Shown: positions 1 to 13,268 of the stretch, one piece after another
Layout: each line of letters starts with the position of its first letter
Position numbering within the stretch: position 1 is the first letter of the stretch
DNA from: Pseudevernia furfuracea
Taxonomy: Eukaryota > Ascomycota > Lecanoromycetes > Lecanorales > Parmeliaceae
Assembly: GCA_022315425.1 (NCBI GenBank)
Contig: JAIUPT010000042.1
Location: 1,302,001-1,366,000, forward strand
Direction: 5' to 3'
Length of the DNA: 64,000 nucleotides
The notes under the pieces: model-generated
Database searches by the model: none
The model's input: only the letters and a program-made list of their open reading frames with translations
Told to the model about the DNA's origin: nothing
Program-made: the position numbers and the translations under genes

Positions 1-30
1 CCATCAGCCAATGGCCATTGGACTGCCCCC

Positions 31-74
31 CACCATGCCCACCATGCCCACCATGCCCCACCATGCCCCACCAT
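31..74. repeat. Short CCACCATGCC tandem repeat
   Basis: About four to five copies of a 9-10 bp unit (ACCATGCCC / ACCATGCCCC) lie at the extreme left edge, downstream of the pyruvate carboxylase stop. It is simple-sequence DNA with no coding signal. The rest of positions 1-295 is 3' flank of that gene, and I see no other feature there. Confidence 0.8.
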
Positions 75-295
75 TTAGAATCATCCCGCCCTAAAAGCAA
101 CCCCGCAATCGAAACAATTGGCAGGATTATTGAAACGGAAAAAGGCATTGCTCACGAGATCAACGAGATCACGATATTACGATATCACCACTAGCCTGCA
201 AAATGATAAGGTGCGCTCCACTCTATTCATAAGGTAGCTCAAGAAAGGAAAGGCCTCATTTCATCATAAACTACTGACCCACCCCCTCCCCTTCT

Positions 296-3200
296 TCACG
301 ATTTCACAATCTTGCACACAAGATCTTGCCCATCCACCGAGTCTCCCTCCTTCACCTTCAGGTCTGCAATCTTTCCCGAGTGTGGAGCACTGATGACCAT
401 TTCCTGTGGATTTTCGTTAGCATCAGATTTTGGATAGCAGGATTTCCAAAAAAAAACCAAAAAAAAAGAAAAAAGAGGGCACCACATACCATCTTCATAG
501 CACTCAACACAGCGAGCGGATCTCCCTTCTTCACCTCTCCTCCATCATGCACTCTCACCTCCACCACCACACCAGACATGGGCGCCCCAACTTGACTGCT
601 GTCATTGCTGTCCGCCTTCGGCCTGCTGAGATTCTCTACTCCAGCCTTCTTGTCCTCGATGGTGACCTGTCTGACCTCCCCGTTCATCTCATAGAAGACC
701 TCACGCTGACCAGTCTGCTCCGATAGGGGGCCAATCGCTAGCAGTTTCAGGATGAGCACCTTACCCCTCTCCAGTTCCACGTGAAATTCCTCGCCGACCT
801 CGGGCTTGCTGAGGAAGAATCGAGTAGGCAGTACGCTCAAATCGCCGTACTTGCTTGTGAACTTCCTGTAGTCTTCGAATACCTTAGGATACATGGCGTA
901 GCTTGCAACATCGCATTCGGAAGCACTGCCGAACTTTGAGTTGATGTCCTTCTTGATCTTTGCGAGGTCCATCGGTTCAAGAGTCAGGCCAGGCCGCTTG
1001 TCAAGCTTCTGTCGGCCGCGAAGAGCGTCGGACCGCAGAGGTTCTGGGAAGCCACCGTATGGCTGACCCATTAATCCTTCGAAGAACTCAAGTACCGACC
1101 CAGGAAAGTCGAGCTCTTTGGCCTTCCTCTTGACGTCTTCCTCGTTGAGCTTGTTCGACACCATGAATTGAGCCAGGTCACCAACAACCTTCGAAGTCGG
1201 TGTCACCTTGACAATGTCACCGAGAAGGTCGTTGGCTTGCTCATAGGCCTTCTTTGTCTGGGCCCATTGCGTGCCGAGCCCCAACTGGGAGGCTTGGAAT
1301 ATCAAATTGGTGAGCTGGCCACCTGGTATCTCATGCTCGTAGACTTCTGGATCGGGTCCGGTCAGACCGGCTTCAAAGGGCGAGTAGAGCAAACGAAGCT
1401 GGGCCCAGTATGTATCTATCGCTCGGACATGATGGCCGTTTAGACCTGGCTCCAGTCCAGTCCCCTCAAGAGATGCAAGTAGAGCCCCAACACTAGGCTG
1501 AGAAGTCATGCCGGACATGCTGTCAGTAGCTGTATCCACGGCGTCTGCACCAGCATTTGCACAAGCAACGTAGGTTGCTACTCCTGTACCTGCCGAGTCA
1601 TGTGTATGAACATGGATTGGAATATCCGGATACTTCTTCCTGATCGATCCGATAAGCATTGTCGCGGCTTTTGGCTTCAATACACCCGCCATGTCCTTGA
1701 TACCGATGATGTGAGTGCCAATGCTCACTATCTTTTCGATCAAGCCCATGTAGTATTCCAAATTGTATTTCTTCTGGGGATTGAGCATGTCGCCGCTGTA
1801 GCAGACGGTGGCCTCCACCACGCCTCCAGCTTTCTGTACGGCCTTGATGCCTACCTCCAACTGATCGATGTCGTTAAGAGCATCGAAGATTCGGAAAATG
1901 TCAACACCGTATCTCTTCGCCTGCTCGCAGAAATGATAGATTGCATTGTCTGGCAGCGATGAGTAAGCAACACCATTAGCGCCTCGCAGCAGCATTTGGA
2001 AGGGGATGTTGGGAATAGCTCTCCTCATCTTCCGTAGCCGATCCCAGGGGTCTTCATAGAGGAAACGCATGGCCACGTCAAAAGTAGCTCCACCCCAGCA
2101 TTCTAGACTGTATGCGTTGCTATAAGCATGACTTGTCTCTTTCGAGATGTTCAATAGATCCACTGTGCGGACCCTAGTAGCAAGCAGTGACTGATGGGCA
2201 TCACGCCATGTCGTATCCATGATAAGGCATCCTTTGTTTTCCCGTACTGCTTTCGCATATGCAACAGGACCTTCCTTATCGATGATGTATTTCCAACCTT
2301 TAGTGCAAGGTACAGACGTATCGATAAGTTTCCCATCACCGTCGTAGAGCTCGGGCATGATTATATCGCCCTTGAACTTAGGCTCGCCGATTTGGCCTTT
2401 GATGCTACTACCGTTGACAGCCACATCTCCAAGGTAGCTCAGCAGCTTCTGTGCTCTGTTTTGACTTCCAACAAGTCTAAACAGCTCTGGCGTGTCGTCA
2501 ATGAAAGTAGTCCAGCAAGTACCATCAATGAATGTTGGGTGGGTAAGCAGCGATCCAAGGAAAGGGATATTCGTCTTTACTCCACGGATTCGAAATTCAA
2601 CTAGAGCACGAATCATCTTTCTCCGCACAATTTCATAGGTCGAGGCGAGGCATGTGCACTTCACCAACATGGAGTCATAGTGAGGGGTGATGATTGCACC
2701 AGCAAATCCATTGCCACCATCCAAACGCACACCGTTGCCACCAGCGGATCGATAGACCTCGATCTTACCCGTATCCGGAGAGAAACCATTGGCAGGATCC
2801 TCAGTAGTAATTCGGCACTGGATTGCGAATCCACGAATTGAGATGCGGTCTTGCGTCAAGCCCAGCTGTTCTAATGATGCACCTGCAGCTATCTGGATCT
2901 GTGCCGCAACAATATCGATGCCGGTGATCTCCTCTGTAATGGTGTGCTCCACCTGAATACGTGGATTAATTTCGATGAAGTAATATCTTTGCTGCTGGTC
3001 CACGAGGAACTCTGCAGTGCCTGCATTTCGATAGTTGACGGACTTGGCCAATCTGACAGCGTCCGACAGAATTTTGTCTCTGACCTCAGTGGGTAGATCC
3101 TTTGCTGGAGCCAGCTCTACGACTTTCTGGTGGCGTCTCTGGACACTGCAGTCCCTCTCGAACAGGTGCACCACGTTTCCTGTATTGTCTCCTAGAAGTT

Positions 3201-4023
3201 GGACCTCGATGTGCTTTGGCCGTTCCAAGAATCTTTCTACGAACACCGTTCCGTTCCCAAAAGCAGATTTTGCCTCGGAAGTAGCTCGCTCAAAAGAGTC
3301 TTTCAGGGATGCCTGCTCTCGTACGACTCTCATACCTCGTCCGCCACCTCCGAATGCTGCCTTAATGATGATGGGAAACCCGTACTCGTCTGTGAAGGCT
3401 TTGACATCTTCGAATTTCTCAACAGGACCCTCTGTTCCGGGCACAACGGGTACATTGCATTTTATGGCGAGTCTGCGGGCAGAGACTTTGTCTCCCAAGG
3501 AGTCAATGGTTTCAGCGGTGGGTCCAACGAATATCAAACCTGCCGCCTCGACAGCTCTTGCGAACCCGGCGTTCTCCGAGAGGAATCCGTAACCAGGATG
3601 GATCAGATTGACCCCATGCTGCTTGGCAATCTTGATGATCTCGTCCCCTGCCAAGTATGCGCCCACAGGAGTGAATTGCCCTCTTTTTCCAATCACGTAT
3701 GCTTCGTCGGCCTTTTGTCTATGCATGCTGAGACGGTCCTCATAACTGAAGACAGCTACCGTCTGTAGTGAGAGCTCATGGGCCGTTCGGAAAATTCTGA
3801 TTGGGATTTCTCCCCTGTTGGCAACTAAAGCACCCCTACGTTAGCAAAGAAAGGATTCATTCGTGCCATAGACGCAGGATGTGGAGGTTTCAAACGCACC
3901 CAAAATCTTCTTCAATTCCATGATTGTTGAATTCGCTCGCATCCTCTGATGCACGGTATGGTCCTTGCCTGAGTGGCCGGCGTCGAAGAATTCAGCATAC
4001 TGGTCGTTGTCGTTGTGCGCCAT
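296..4023 (-). CDS. pyc: Pyruvate carboxylase (biotin-dependent, cytosolic)
   Basis: Carboxylates pyruvate to oxaloacetate using ATP, bicarbonate and covalently bound biotin, an anaplerotic step feeding the TCA cycle and gluconeogenesis. Three exons are supported: 3900-4023, 490-3824 and 296-403, giving about 1188 aa, the normal fungal length. Exon 1 joins exon 2 as KIL|VANRGEIPIRIF, the start of the biotin carboxylase domain. The Gly-rich ATP-grasp loop (AFGGGGRGM) and the IQVEHTITEEITG motif follow. The carboxyltransferase domain starts at MDTTWRDAHQSLLATR. The last intron (404-489) falls directly after the biotinyl-lysine motif, so AMKM and EMVISAP lie on separate exons. There is no mitochondrial presequence, as expected for the cytosolic fungal enzyme. 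The ATG at 4023 is the only in-frame start in exon 1. The family call is firm. Confidence 0.97.
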
Positions 4024-4705
4024 GATGAAGAAAGTTGTTGAGCTCCACCTGCAGAGGGTAGGAGCGGAAAGTTTATAGGTGGGTCAATTGAGGCCGTGGG
4101 AGAAAGAAGAAAACGGGTGAAGCTGTAGGAGGTTTAGGAGAGATGAATGCAATCAAGACGAAAGGTATTCAGGCGGTGAGAGGAGAGTATGTTGGGAAAG
4201 CTCGGAGGGTGGGGTGGGAAACACGCCGAAAACGGGTTTCCCGACAACCGATAAGGACGGGGCGATTTGTAACTTGCTTTTTCTAAATGAGAGATTCACC
4301 TACAGGAGTATCTACGTACTATGCGTTTTGACAAACTTTACATAGCTCGAAAGCTGCTATTGGAGAGCGGAAGCAGATAGACCGTGCAAATATAGAGTAC
4401 GTGACTGTTCCAAAGTTCCCATGCTGCTGTGACAGCAAGAATTTCGATGAATTGGCCCTGCTCAATTAAATGATTTATCTATCAAATACACGTTGGAAGC
4501 TTGCTGAAACCTTTTCAACACTTGCATAGGACACGCCCAAGCTAAATCTTGTGGGTTCCAGCATCTCGTCACCAATTGCTTTGTATGTTCACGTCGAAAA
4601 GCGCGACAACTAAAATGCGCCCCAACGACGGAGTAGGTGGTGCAACGTCTGTCGAGAACCACTCGGCAACTTCTGGAAGTAGATCCTGTATCATCGTTGA
4701 GGATT
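4024..4705. other. Intergenic: pyruvate carboxylase upstream region and clathrin 3' flank
   Basis: Both neighbours are on the minus strand, so this 682-bp stretch combines the 5' region of pyruvate carboxylase (side near 4024) with the downstream flank of clathrin heavy chain. Short open frames here have no family signature. I see no RNA gene or repeat. Confidence 0.6.
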
Positions 4706-7700
4706 CTAGAAGGCTCGGTAGCCGGTGGGTTGAGGAGTTATACCATTGGTCTGAGAGTAAGGTGCTGGCATGGGGCTGCTTCCGCCTTGCGTCAGCATTA
4801 GTCTCGATCCTCCCAGGATGGGCGTGCTGTCCTCCTCCTTCTGCTCTTTTGCTTCGCGAGCCTTGCGCTCTTCGTTGTCTCTCTTGAGTCCCTCAATCGT
4901 CGATGCCTGTTGGCTCATGTAATTGATCATGAAAGGCATGCTGAAGTCTGTAAGACCGTGACGCCAGGACAGCTCCATCACGACGTTGAGGCGAATAAGA
5001 TCGTAACAAGCGTAGAGCATGCCAACGTAGCATTCTCGACTGCCGATATCCACAAACTATATTGCGTCAGTAAGTGTTTTTGAAAAGTACTTTTGGAGTC
5101 GGAGAACACTCACGTAACGAAGCAAGTCTTCCACGACATCGCTCTTGCTAGAGAGCGCCGCCGTCTCTATCGCGTCCTTGTACAATTTGTCTTGCTTAGA
5201 CAAACCTATTGACTTCTCCCATCTCTTATTCTTACGGTAGATGTTGGCAGCGATTTGCCGGAAGAAGACAAGCTCATGCTTCTCGAGCCGTGATGCAAGA
5301 TCTGCCCAATCATAGTTGTCGTAGTTCTCGACTGAATCACGCAGCGTCTTATAATCTTCCTCTTCGATAAGCAGATCGTTGATGGCATCGTTGACTGTCC
5401 TCTTGTTCTGGCTTTGAACATTAAGCAAGAATGGCTTAATGAGTGGGTGGTCATCAGTCTTCTTGAACATCTTCACCACCCGGTTAACTTCAATACGAGG
5501 AGTCAGGGCTTGGAGTAAGTCCGTAAGTATTGTTGGTTGCTGTTCACGGTAGAAGTTGAGAGCGCGATAGTAGATCTCGAGGTTGGCGACTTTAGCGATG
5601 ATGTCTTTAAAGGAATGATGCTCCCAGGCATCAGAAGAGCGCTCTATCATTGCCAGGGCAGCATTGTCCCATTCGTCATCGTGACAATAGAGGAAGATGA
5701 GTTCAGGCCATAGGTGTGCTTCCTCACAAGCACGTATCATCCCAGGCATGTTAATACGCGCCCAGAACAACTTGAGATGCTCCATCACCCGATCAGGATG
5801 ATACTTGGATAGTACAACGCCAAGGCTTGTGAACATGGCCTTATGCGCACGCTCAAGACCCAGCCCGGCCTCGAGCAGCGAAATGAGCTCGTCAAAATAG
5901 CCGTTGCGCTCGTACTGTTTGATTAGGTTTGGAAGCTCTTCGGCGTGAACGATAAGGTTGAGGCCGCAGATCTGAGCCAGTCGGAACTCCTTCTTTGCGA
6001 CGCAGGCCTCGTTGACCTGCTTCCATACTTTGACGCTATTTGCCTTCCGCGCACACTCAACGGCTGCTTGATAGTCTTCCAGATGCACCAGCGTTGTTGC
6101 AAGTTTCGCCCAATTCGAGATACTAGTGAAGAAGATCTTCGCAGCCTGATGGTAGCCTTCTTCGTAAGCCTTGTCACCTGACGCTTCGACATCTGCAACG
6201 TTTGAAGAGTGCAAGAAGTCCTCGAGCTCGCTTAGCTGGTCGAGCCGAGCGTAGCAGAAAGCAAGAGCGGTGTCGATCGCTGGCTCTCGCTGAGTCTTTC
6301 GAGCCATACGCAGGTACTTGACCAATTCTTCGTCTTTCCCAGCGTGAGTAGCGATGTCGATCACTTCGTTATGATTGCTTGGGTCCTCTGCGCGAATGTA
6401 GGACTCAATCGCATCACCAATACGAAGACCGTCCAATTGAGCTTTGGCAACCTTGCTCCAGACTTCAGGAATTTCGACACGCTCGGCATACTCTTGGGCA
6501 CGGTCAATGCTGACAATGTGTTCAACCAGCACGGTTGTTGCTGCAGAATGGTTCTCTTCCTTCTTGTAGATCTCGAATGCCTCCTCTAGCAAGCCTACCG
6601 ATATGCACATGTTTGCTATTTCTTCTGCGTTGTAAGCAGAGAGCTGATGTATGTATTCCATCAAACGGCCCTTGTCAGCTTTGGCCGCTGTAAGCATCAG
6701 TAGATTTTGAAGACTGCCATTGTCGCTGAATGGAGACGGCTCAAGAATGATTTTCTCGAGAAGCTCAATAAGCTCGGCAGGTAGATCGGCATCTAGAAAT
6801 GCTTTGACGGCTACCGAGACTTTCTCGGGTTCATTGGACTCAGGAACAGCGGTCGAAATAACCTGATCGACCAGCGAACGTCGGTGGATATTGTTGCCAT
6901 TCAGAACGAAAGCCCAGATCTCGGGATCGGCTCGCTCGAGGAGATACCGAGCTTGTGCCTTGTACATTGAATTTTCGTTGGTAATATTGATGAGCTCAAG
7001 ATCATTCTGGCCCTTTCGGTATGCGATGTATGCGAGGTTCGGGTCTCGCTTCTCACAGTATTTACCAACAGTCAACGGGTCGTACATGTCGTTCTCTTTG
7101 AGGAACTTTTCAGGGTTGTTGTTGCTGTCGATATAGATCTTGGCCAGTGCGTTGTAGACAGCTTGCTGCTGATTTCCGCTGGCGAGGGTAGCTTCAAGGA
7201 ACGGTAGAAGCAGCTTGAGGCGGTTCCGTGATTCGACTTCGGAGACGAGATCGTTGATAGGAATAGAGGCAGGATCAACGGATTGCAGAAGGTTTTTAAT
7301 GATTGATTCGTCGCAGTCAACGTCAAGGAGTCCACCGATGACGAACGGTGTTCTTGCTGGATTGACGCGCTGAACGTAAACCTCGATCGACTTGAATTGC
7401 TGGTTCTGGTAGAGATAAAGAACCAAGTCGTGTATGAAATTGAAGCGGTCGCAGACGATAATCAGTGGCAGCTGCTCAGTCAATTTAGCTTCTTTCAGGA
7501 AATTTTTGACCTTTTCCGGGTTGTAGAAATTGTTATCTCGGCAAATCCGCTCGACTTCTGTAGTCTGCTTCATCGCAGTGGCAGCCTCAATGTACTTGAA
7601 AACGACCTCTGGATCTTCGCTCAAGTTCACGATGCTACCGAGATAGTAATATAGGCCCTCAGCTGTTCGGTATTTTTCAAACAGGTCGATCAAACGATGT

Positions 7701-10044
7701 GGTCCCAACGATTCAGAATACTTTGTCGCAACTTGGTAAACGGCATGGAGGTTTTGACGAATATTGACCTTGAGCATTTCATTCAGGCAGTCCAGTGATT
7801 GATCAACAGATAATCGTCCAAAATAGTCGACCAGCCACCCTTCCGGACTGTTGAGCTTGTCGGTACGAACGATGTTCCTCTTGATCACCGCTGAATCTTC
7901 CGTATTCTCTAAGACTCGCTGGTAGAGCTGAGCGTTTTCACAAAGCTGGGCAATCCGGGCCTTGTCGTAGTAGGAGAACATCTGATTGCCAAGTATGGCG
8001 TCGGCAACTTGGGGCGCATTGATAAGATTCATTTCCAACAAACGTGTCTGCAGATGACCTTGTTCGGGTTGGTTGTCTTTGAGCGCATCTAGAAGGAATG
8101 CTGTAGCTGGCTGGACCAAATTTTGGGACTGAAAGACATCAACAACTCGCTCGATGTCTACTAGTGGTCCGTTCTCGTCATTTGCAAGTGCAATGGCAAA
8201 CTCAGCGCCCTTGTCAGGGTTCGTTTGTACGATGTTTCGAATCAGCATAGCAAAATCTGGCTGATATCCTGTCTTCTTAACGAAGGGGAGGATCTGGTCA
8301 ATTTGCCCCGTCATTGCGAGTGCTGCAATCACTTTGTGTGGAACGTTGGCCCGCGAGTAGATCTGCAACGCAAGCGCGGGATCGTATGGTTGGGCAGCAT
8401 CTCCCAACTCTTCCGAGCACTCCAACTTATTTTCATTCAGCCACTTCTCTATCAAGTGCTTTCGGTTCTGTTGGAGCACAAGTCGGCCCAGCTCAAGACT
8501 CTCTGCTCTGTTGAGTGGTCCCTTGTCCAACAAAGTGCCAAAGTATTGGAGATGAGGAGTCAATCCTCCCCCTTGTGAAGGTAAGCCTTGAAATCTCGCT
8601 GTCGTTTGAGGCGTTCTCAAGAATCCCCGAGGAGAATTAGCAGCAATCTTGGCGGCATCCGTGTATTGACCGGAAGCCATCAGATTCTCAAACTGTTGAG
8701 CGTACAGGTTATCAGCTCCTGGTAGTCCAGCTCGTGAAGCAAGCTTAAGTGCGAGGGCGCCGTTTGCAGGATTTTGCAGTAGATATGGGATGATGGTGTT
8801 CTCGTCTACACTGACGGAGAGGACTTGGCCTTTGCGGTTGACCCCGACAATGCCAGAAGAGTTTGAATCTGGGGCCGTCGTAAAAATCGTCTCGCTTGAG
8901 ATACGGTTCATGAAGATGCATGCGGCGGTCTCCAAGTCGTACAGGTGAATGAAACCATATTTCGTCACCATGTAGATGACGCTGTATTTCTGGGACACTT
9001 GCATTGCCACGGGGAAATCATTGACCGCTTCAGGGGGAAAGTACACGTCGACAGCTTTCTTCGCGAAAGGAGGGTTTGACGCCTGGTGGTCGATCTCCAC
9101 CACGTGTAGCTTTGCTGACGCCGCAGATCGGACTGCGAAAGTGAAGACTCTTGTGTCCGCGGGGGCTCCTTCTAGACGAACTGTCCCGAACGCTGCAGCA
9201 TGAGCCTCGATTGCCTGGCTGATACCACGCTCTCTTGAGTATAATTGCATCTGACCAACGACACGACCCTGCTGCTGGGTAATTCCTACCACAGCCATCC
9301 ATTTTTCGTCCTCGTTCACACGGTAGTTGATGATTTGACAGCCCTGTCAAATCGGTGTCAGCAATGCCCAACGGAAAATTATTTGGCACTCACGGAAAGA
9401 TTTGCGTTCCGGTCGAACATTTTCTGGGGGGTAGCAGGCGGTTGTTGAAAAACATTCCAGTGAAACACCGAGTTCTCGGTCACTAAGCCCAGGCTATCCG
9501 GGCTGTACCATTTCCAGTATATCACGTCTTCCAACATTGTATTCGAATTGACTTTAATTTTCTGTCCGAGATCGAAAATCTGTAGGGTTCGCTGCTGGGC
9601 TTTGAGGGCAATGACCTGCTTAGACCAATGCATAATGGCGCTGTCGGCCTTGATAGGCCTCTTGATGATTTCATTGTTATTTTTGAGGTTGACTATGATG
9701 ACCTCGGGGTTTGCGCCTTCCGGAATGGCCTGGCGGACGCAGATGTAGTTGTCGGACTCTAGTGTCTGCTCACAGTTAGAGTCTATGGCCCGAAGCTGTC
9801 CAATCTGTGAGACTTACACAAGAATTGAAGCCTATGGATTTTTGCTTCCCTAAAGTCAGTATGACCTTATGGGGAATGGAATATGAGCTGTAGCTTCGAT
9901 GGACGTACGTCGATCTCTGTATGCGTCAACTGTACGAAATAATCTATTAGCGGGTGTTCCCCATCTACCCAAGAGTGCATAGTCAGCCATGAATCTCACC
10001 TGAAGTAGCTCAGTGAAGCGTATAGGCAGCGCATTGGCCGCCAT
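4706..10044 (-). CDS. chc1: Clathrin heavy chain
   Basis: Forms the legs of the clathrin triskelion that coats vesicles at the trans-Golgi, endosome and plasma membrane. Six exons fit splice signals and phase: 10000-10044, 9909-9929, 9818-9844, 9394-9765, 5114-9343 and 4706-5056, giving about 1681 aa, the normal length. The N-terminus (PIRFTELLQLTH...SIGFNSC) is assembled from a 45-bp exon and two microexons of 21 and 27 bp. The beta-propeller (TLESDNYICVRQ, CQIINYR) and the long alpha-solenoid of clathrin repeats (LLEMNLINAPQVADAILGNQ, LGLERAHKAMFT) follow. The C-terminus is Gln/Pro-rich (SQTNGITPQPTGYRAF), like other clathrins. The gene is highly conserved throughout and there is no sign of damage. 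Confidence 0.97.
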
Positions 10045-12046
10045 GACTGAGGTGTTGTTTGGTGTTCATCCACCAACTCCACGCTTGCCGGAAACTGAGG
10101 AGATAGGAAACAGCCAACTGGTAGTCTCAAAATGAATGACTAGACGTTGAATAGCGCCCTCAATATGAGAGTGAAGAAAAGGAAGGAGGAGAAATTAGAT
10201 GAAGTGATGTTGTTGACTGCCACCACGCGGAAAGCTCCTGAATCTTTAGGTGCCTCGTGCCAAGATATCTAAGGCTGAGACGCTTGGCGGAAATTCACTT
10301 GCCGACTAAAAGTTTCCGGTTTCCAAACAGCCTGAAAATAATCTCATTCTTTTAGATTCTAATGAAGCCGGACCTTTGGAACGCGCATCAGAATATTCAG
10401 ACACCGAAGCCTGTATTGTCGTTGGAGCTACTGGCGATGGCTTGCTTTGGTAGAGTATATCTACTCAGAGAACGCTGTTCATCGACACTTGACATAATTA
10501 GTGAACCTAATGATATACTTCATCCCAGTCTTGCAATCTTCGTACTGAGTATAGGAGCTATGGCTGCAACATCAGTCCTAGACGATAGGTGACCTTGGGA
10601 CGGTTCGGACTAATTTAAAGAGCATTTGTGGGGAAAGGCAAAGAAGTCGTACTAAATGGTGACTGGACTTAGGATTATTTTTACCTAGGGAAAAAGTCTA
10701 GGTTAAGAGGTATCTTACAGTGTTTCTTTCAGGACAAGGAAGATACGCAATCACAACGTGGCAGAGGAGTGTGTGTTTGTGAGTACACACACATAATTTA
10801 ATAGAAAACGAAGTGTATGGAAGTGACTAGATGCGTCCAACACTGATCGTGCGCTCATATGGGGACTGACAGCTCGCCAAGTCGTTCGAGGTCTCGAGAA
10901 GCCCCCGCGAGTCAGAGATGACCGACCCGAAGGAATTATACGCGTCTTCATGGGTGCATTTGTCATCCCAGAAGGTCAATCATCATTGGCGTACACTGGC
11001 GGCCAAATGTCACCTACATGGGTCAAAAAAGAGATAAGTAAGGCCCACCCCAGCGCCCCGTTTTTTGCACGCCACTGTAGTTGCTAAAGATTCTCCAGGG
11101 TGACATCTGGCGACCAAAAATTCCCGAAAGTATCACCTGCCTTTTCGGAGATTCTCTAGAAGAGTCTCACAAAGCCTGGGCAGCAACGTTGCAACCGACA
11201 AGTCACATTCGCTGTGTACCTCCAGTGCTGCGCGCTTGCTGGGACGTGGCTGTACCAAAACTTATATTGTGATCACCGAGGATGTAGCGCTGCCCGTTAA
11301 ATTGCAAGATACCATGATCGAATCTGTCAGGGAAATATACCTGGTCAGTGGAACAAGTCGGCAGAAAGCACTCGTCTTTCCTAAGCTGCATTGATGAGCT
11401 TGTTGGCATCTTGGAGAGTATTACCTCGAAGTATACTGGTGGAGTTACGGTGGTATAGTGATTGAGATTTTGGTCTTTCAAACGATGCATAGCCTAGCTA
11501 AAGTATCTTTGCATAATTCCCTTCATTAGTCTCCATTCTCAAGAGCGGGAGGCATGTAGTGCCTCATGTCTCAACCACATTGAGGCAGCCGTAGTAGCCC
11601 TTCCCATTGACCCAGAAATTGCCCCAGAGACAAGTCAAAATAAATACAATGTCCAGTCTGCCGTACGATATCGATAAAATACATTTCCGCGCTAATTATT
11701 AGCCGTAAAATATGACCCAATTCAAATTCTGCAGCAGATTATTTTCTTCTTTCCACATGAACAACGCAAAAAAAAAACATTCTTCATAAAAGCATTCCGA
11801 TGAGATGGCTGCGTCAGCGACCTCCATGAAATCAGGAAATCGTCAAATAGAATGGAGAACGAAAGCACAAGGGCCGGTCTTGGGTGCGGCGCTCTTTTCC
11901 CGCGCTTTGGGGAGGGCCGCAATGACTGGCTGTACATATCCACGCATGCTTGCAAGGTCTTGTCGACTTGATCCCGTGGCTGTAGTCGAAGTCTCTGTTG
12001 AGTGAAGTACCTTCCTCCAGCGTATTGGAACTATGGATATAAATTA
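10045..12046. other. 2-kb intergenic region upstream of clathrin
   Basis: This lies between the clathrin start (10044, minus) and the INSIG stop (12047, minus), so it should hold the clathrin promoter and the INSIG terminator. Open frames are all under 100 codons, on both strands, without recognisable domains, and base composition is mixed to AT-rich. I see no repeat, RNA gene or TE terminus that I can defend. Confidence 0.5.
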
Positions 12047-13268
12047 CTATGTCGAGACACTTGGTCTCCTACTGGGAGCACCCGCCAATCTCCTTCCGAT
12101 ATTTCCAAAACACACACTGCTACAAAAAAGCACACTTGCGATCCAGATCCCAACGCCTATGCTCTCATTACTAATCAAACCGCCATGAAATCCGCTGTCA
12201 CCAGACATGTTCACTGCACCTGCTCGCGGCGATGGAGCCGCTGGTGAGGGTACTATCTCTGGGTTGACTCCAAAAGCAATGGCTGTCCCTGCAAGGCCGA
12301 CAAGCATGGATAGAAGGAAGCCAGGCTTTGACCGGTCGACCAAGTACCAGAGTACAGGGTTGACGAGTGCTAAGGTAAGGGATACCTGTGATGTCGACTG
12401 CCAGGGGAGCCTGCGCTGTATCATCTGTTAGCTTGATATCTACATTAACTAACTGAATTCCACTGCTTACAATTGCAAATGCAATCCCAATGAAAGCCCC
12501 TACGCTCCTAACCACAGGGTTCCAGTCCGCCCCCAAGCCACTCCCGGACCTTGATGGAGGTCTCGGACCCTGATCTTCACTAACGTCGGCAGGTCTCGAA
12601 TCTTCTGGTTTCGACGCAAAAACTTCGATGTCCCTCCCCAAGACCTCTTCCCAGAGTACATCGATCCACGGCAGCAGTCCGCCGAGAAGAACGCCGACAC
12701 CGCCCCATGCCATCAAGTACGCCCATGATGATTGCTCAATGCCTTCCAGCTGCACAGGTGCCAACTGCTGGTGGTCGTGTAGGTGTGATATTATAACTCC
12801 ATACGCCACGCCGAAAGAGAAGAGCAATATTGTTCGTAAGCCTAGAGGCAGAATGTATTCCAAGAGGCTCTGATGGGGTTGATGAGAATGTAGTCTTTGT
12901 GGTTGTGGACGCTCGTAGGCACCAATAACCGGTGGTTTGTTGTCGTCAATGCTATGCCGAGGTGCCTGGCCGCCGTTTCCCCATGGTGCAGAGGTCTGAT
13001 CACGACTCATCTCAACACCCATGCCGGAAGGTGTGTATATGCCGAAGAGAGTGGAGGAGGTGAGATTGAGGATGGAGCGATTTCTATTGTTAGATATCTC
13101 CCTCTCCAGCATTGAATCCGCCTCCATCCGAGAGGAATCACTGGTCTGCCGGGAAAACTCTCGCGAGGGCGTCGTTGGAGAGGAAGTAGAGGAACTTGTC
13201 GAGGTAGGAGTGAGGTCGTAGTGGCGCCGAGGCTGAGGATGGAGCAAAGTTGTAACGTCTTCTGTCAT
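12047..13268 (-). CDS. INSIG-domain ER membrane protein (sterol regulation)
   Basis: INSIG proteins sit in the ER membrane, bind sterols and control HMG-CoA reductase and/or SREBP-SCAP; in fission yeast Ins1 acts on Hmg1. Two exons, 12472-13268 (ending at 12471/12472) and 12047-12415, join in phase 0 as FAI|RRLPWQ, giving about 388 aa. The first ~125 residues are a polar Ser/Thr/Pro-rich cytosolic tail ending in the conserved-looking RSILNLTSSTLFGIYTP. Hydrophobic segments then follow: ILPLGLRTILLFSFGVAYG, WAYLMAWGGVGVLLGGLLPW, SVGAFIGIAFAI, VSLTLALVNPVLWYLV, FLLSMLVGLAGTAIAFG and IGVGIWIASVLFCSSV. These make six spans, the INSIG topology. It is divergent from bL34m across a 394-bp shared upstream region (13269-13662). 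Family call by recollection of the fungal INSIG pattern. Confidence 0.85.
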
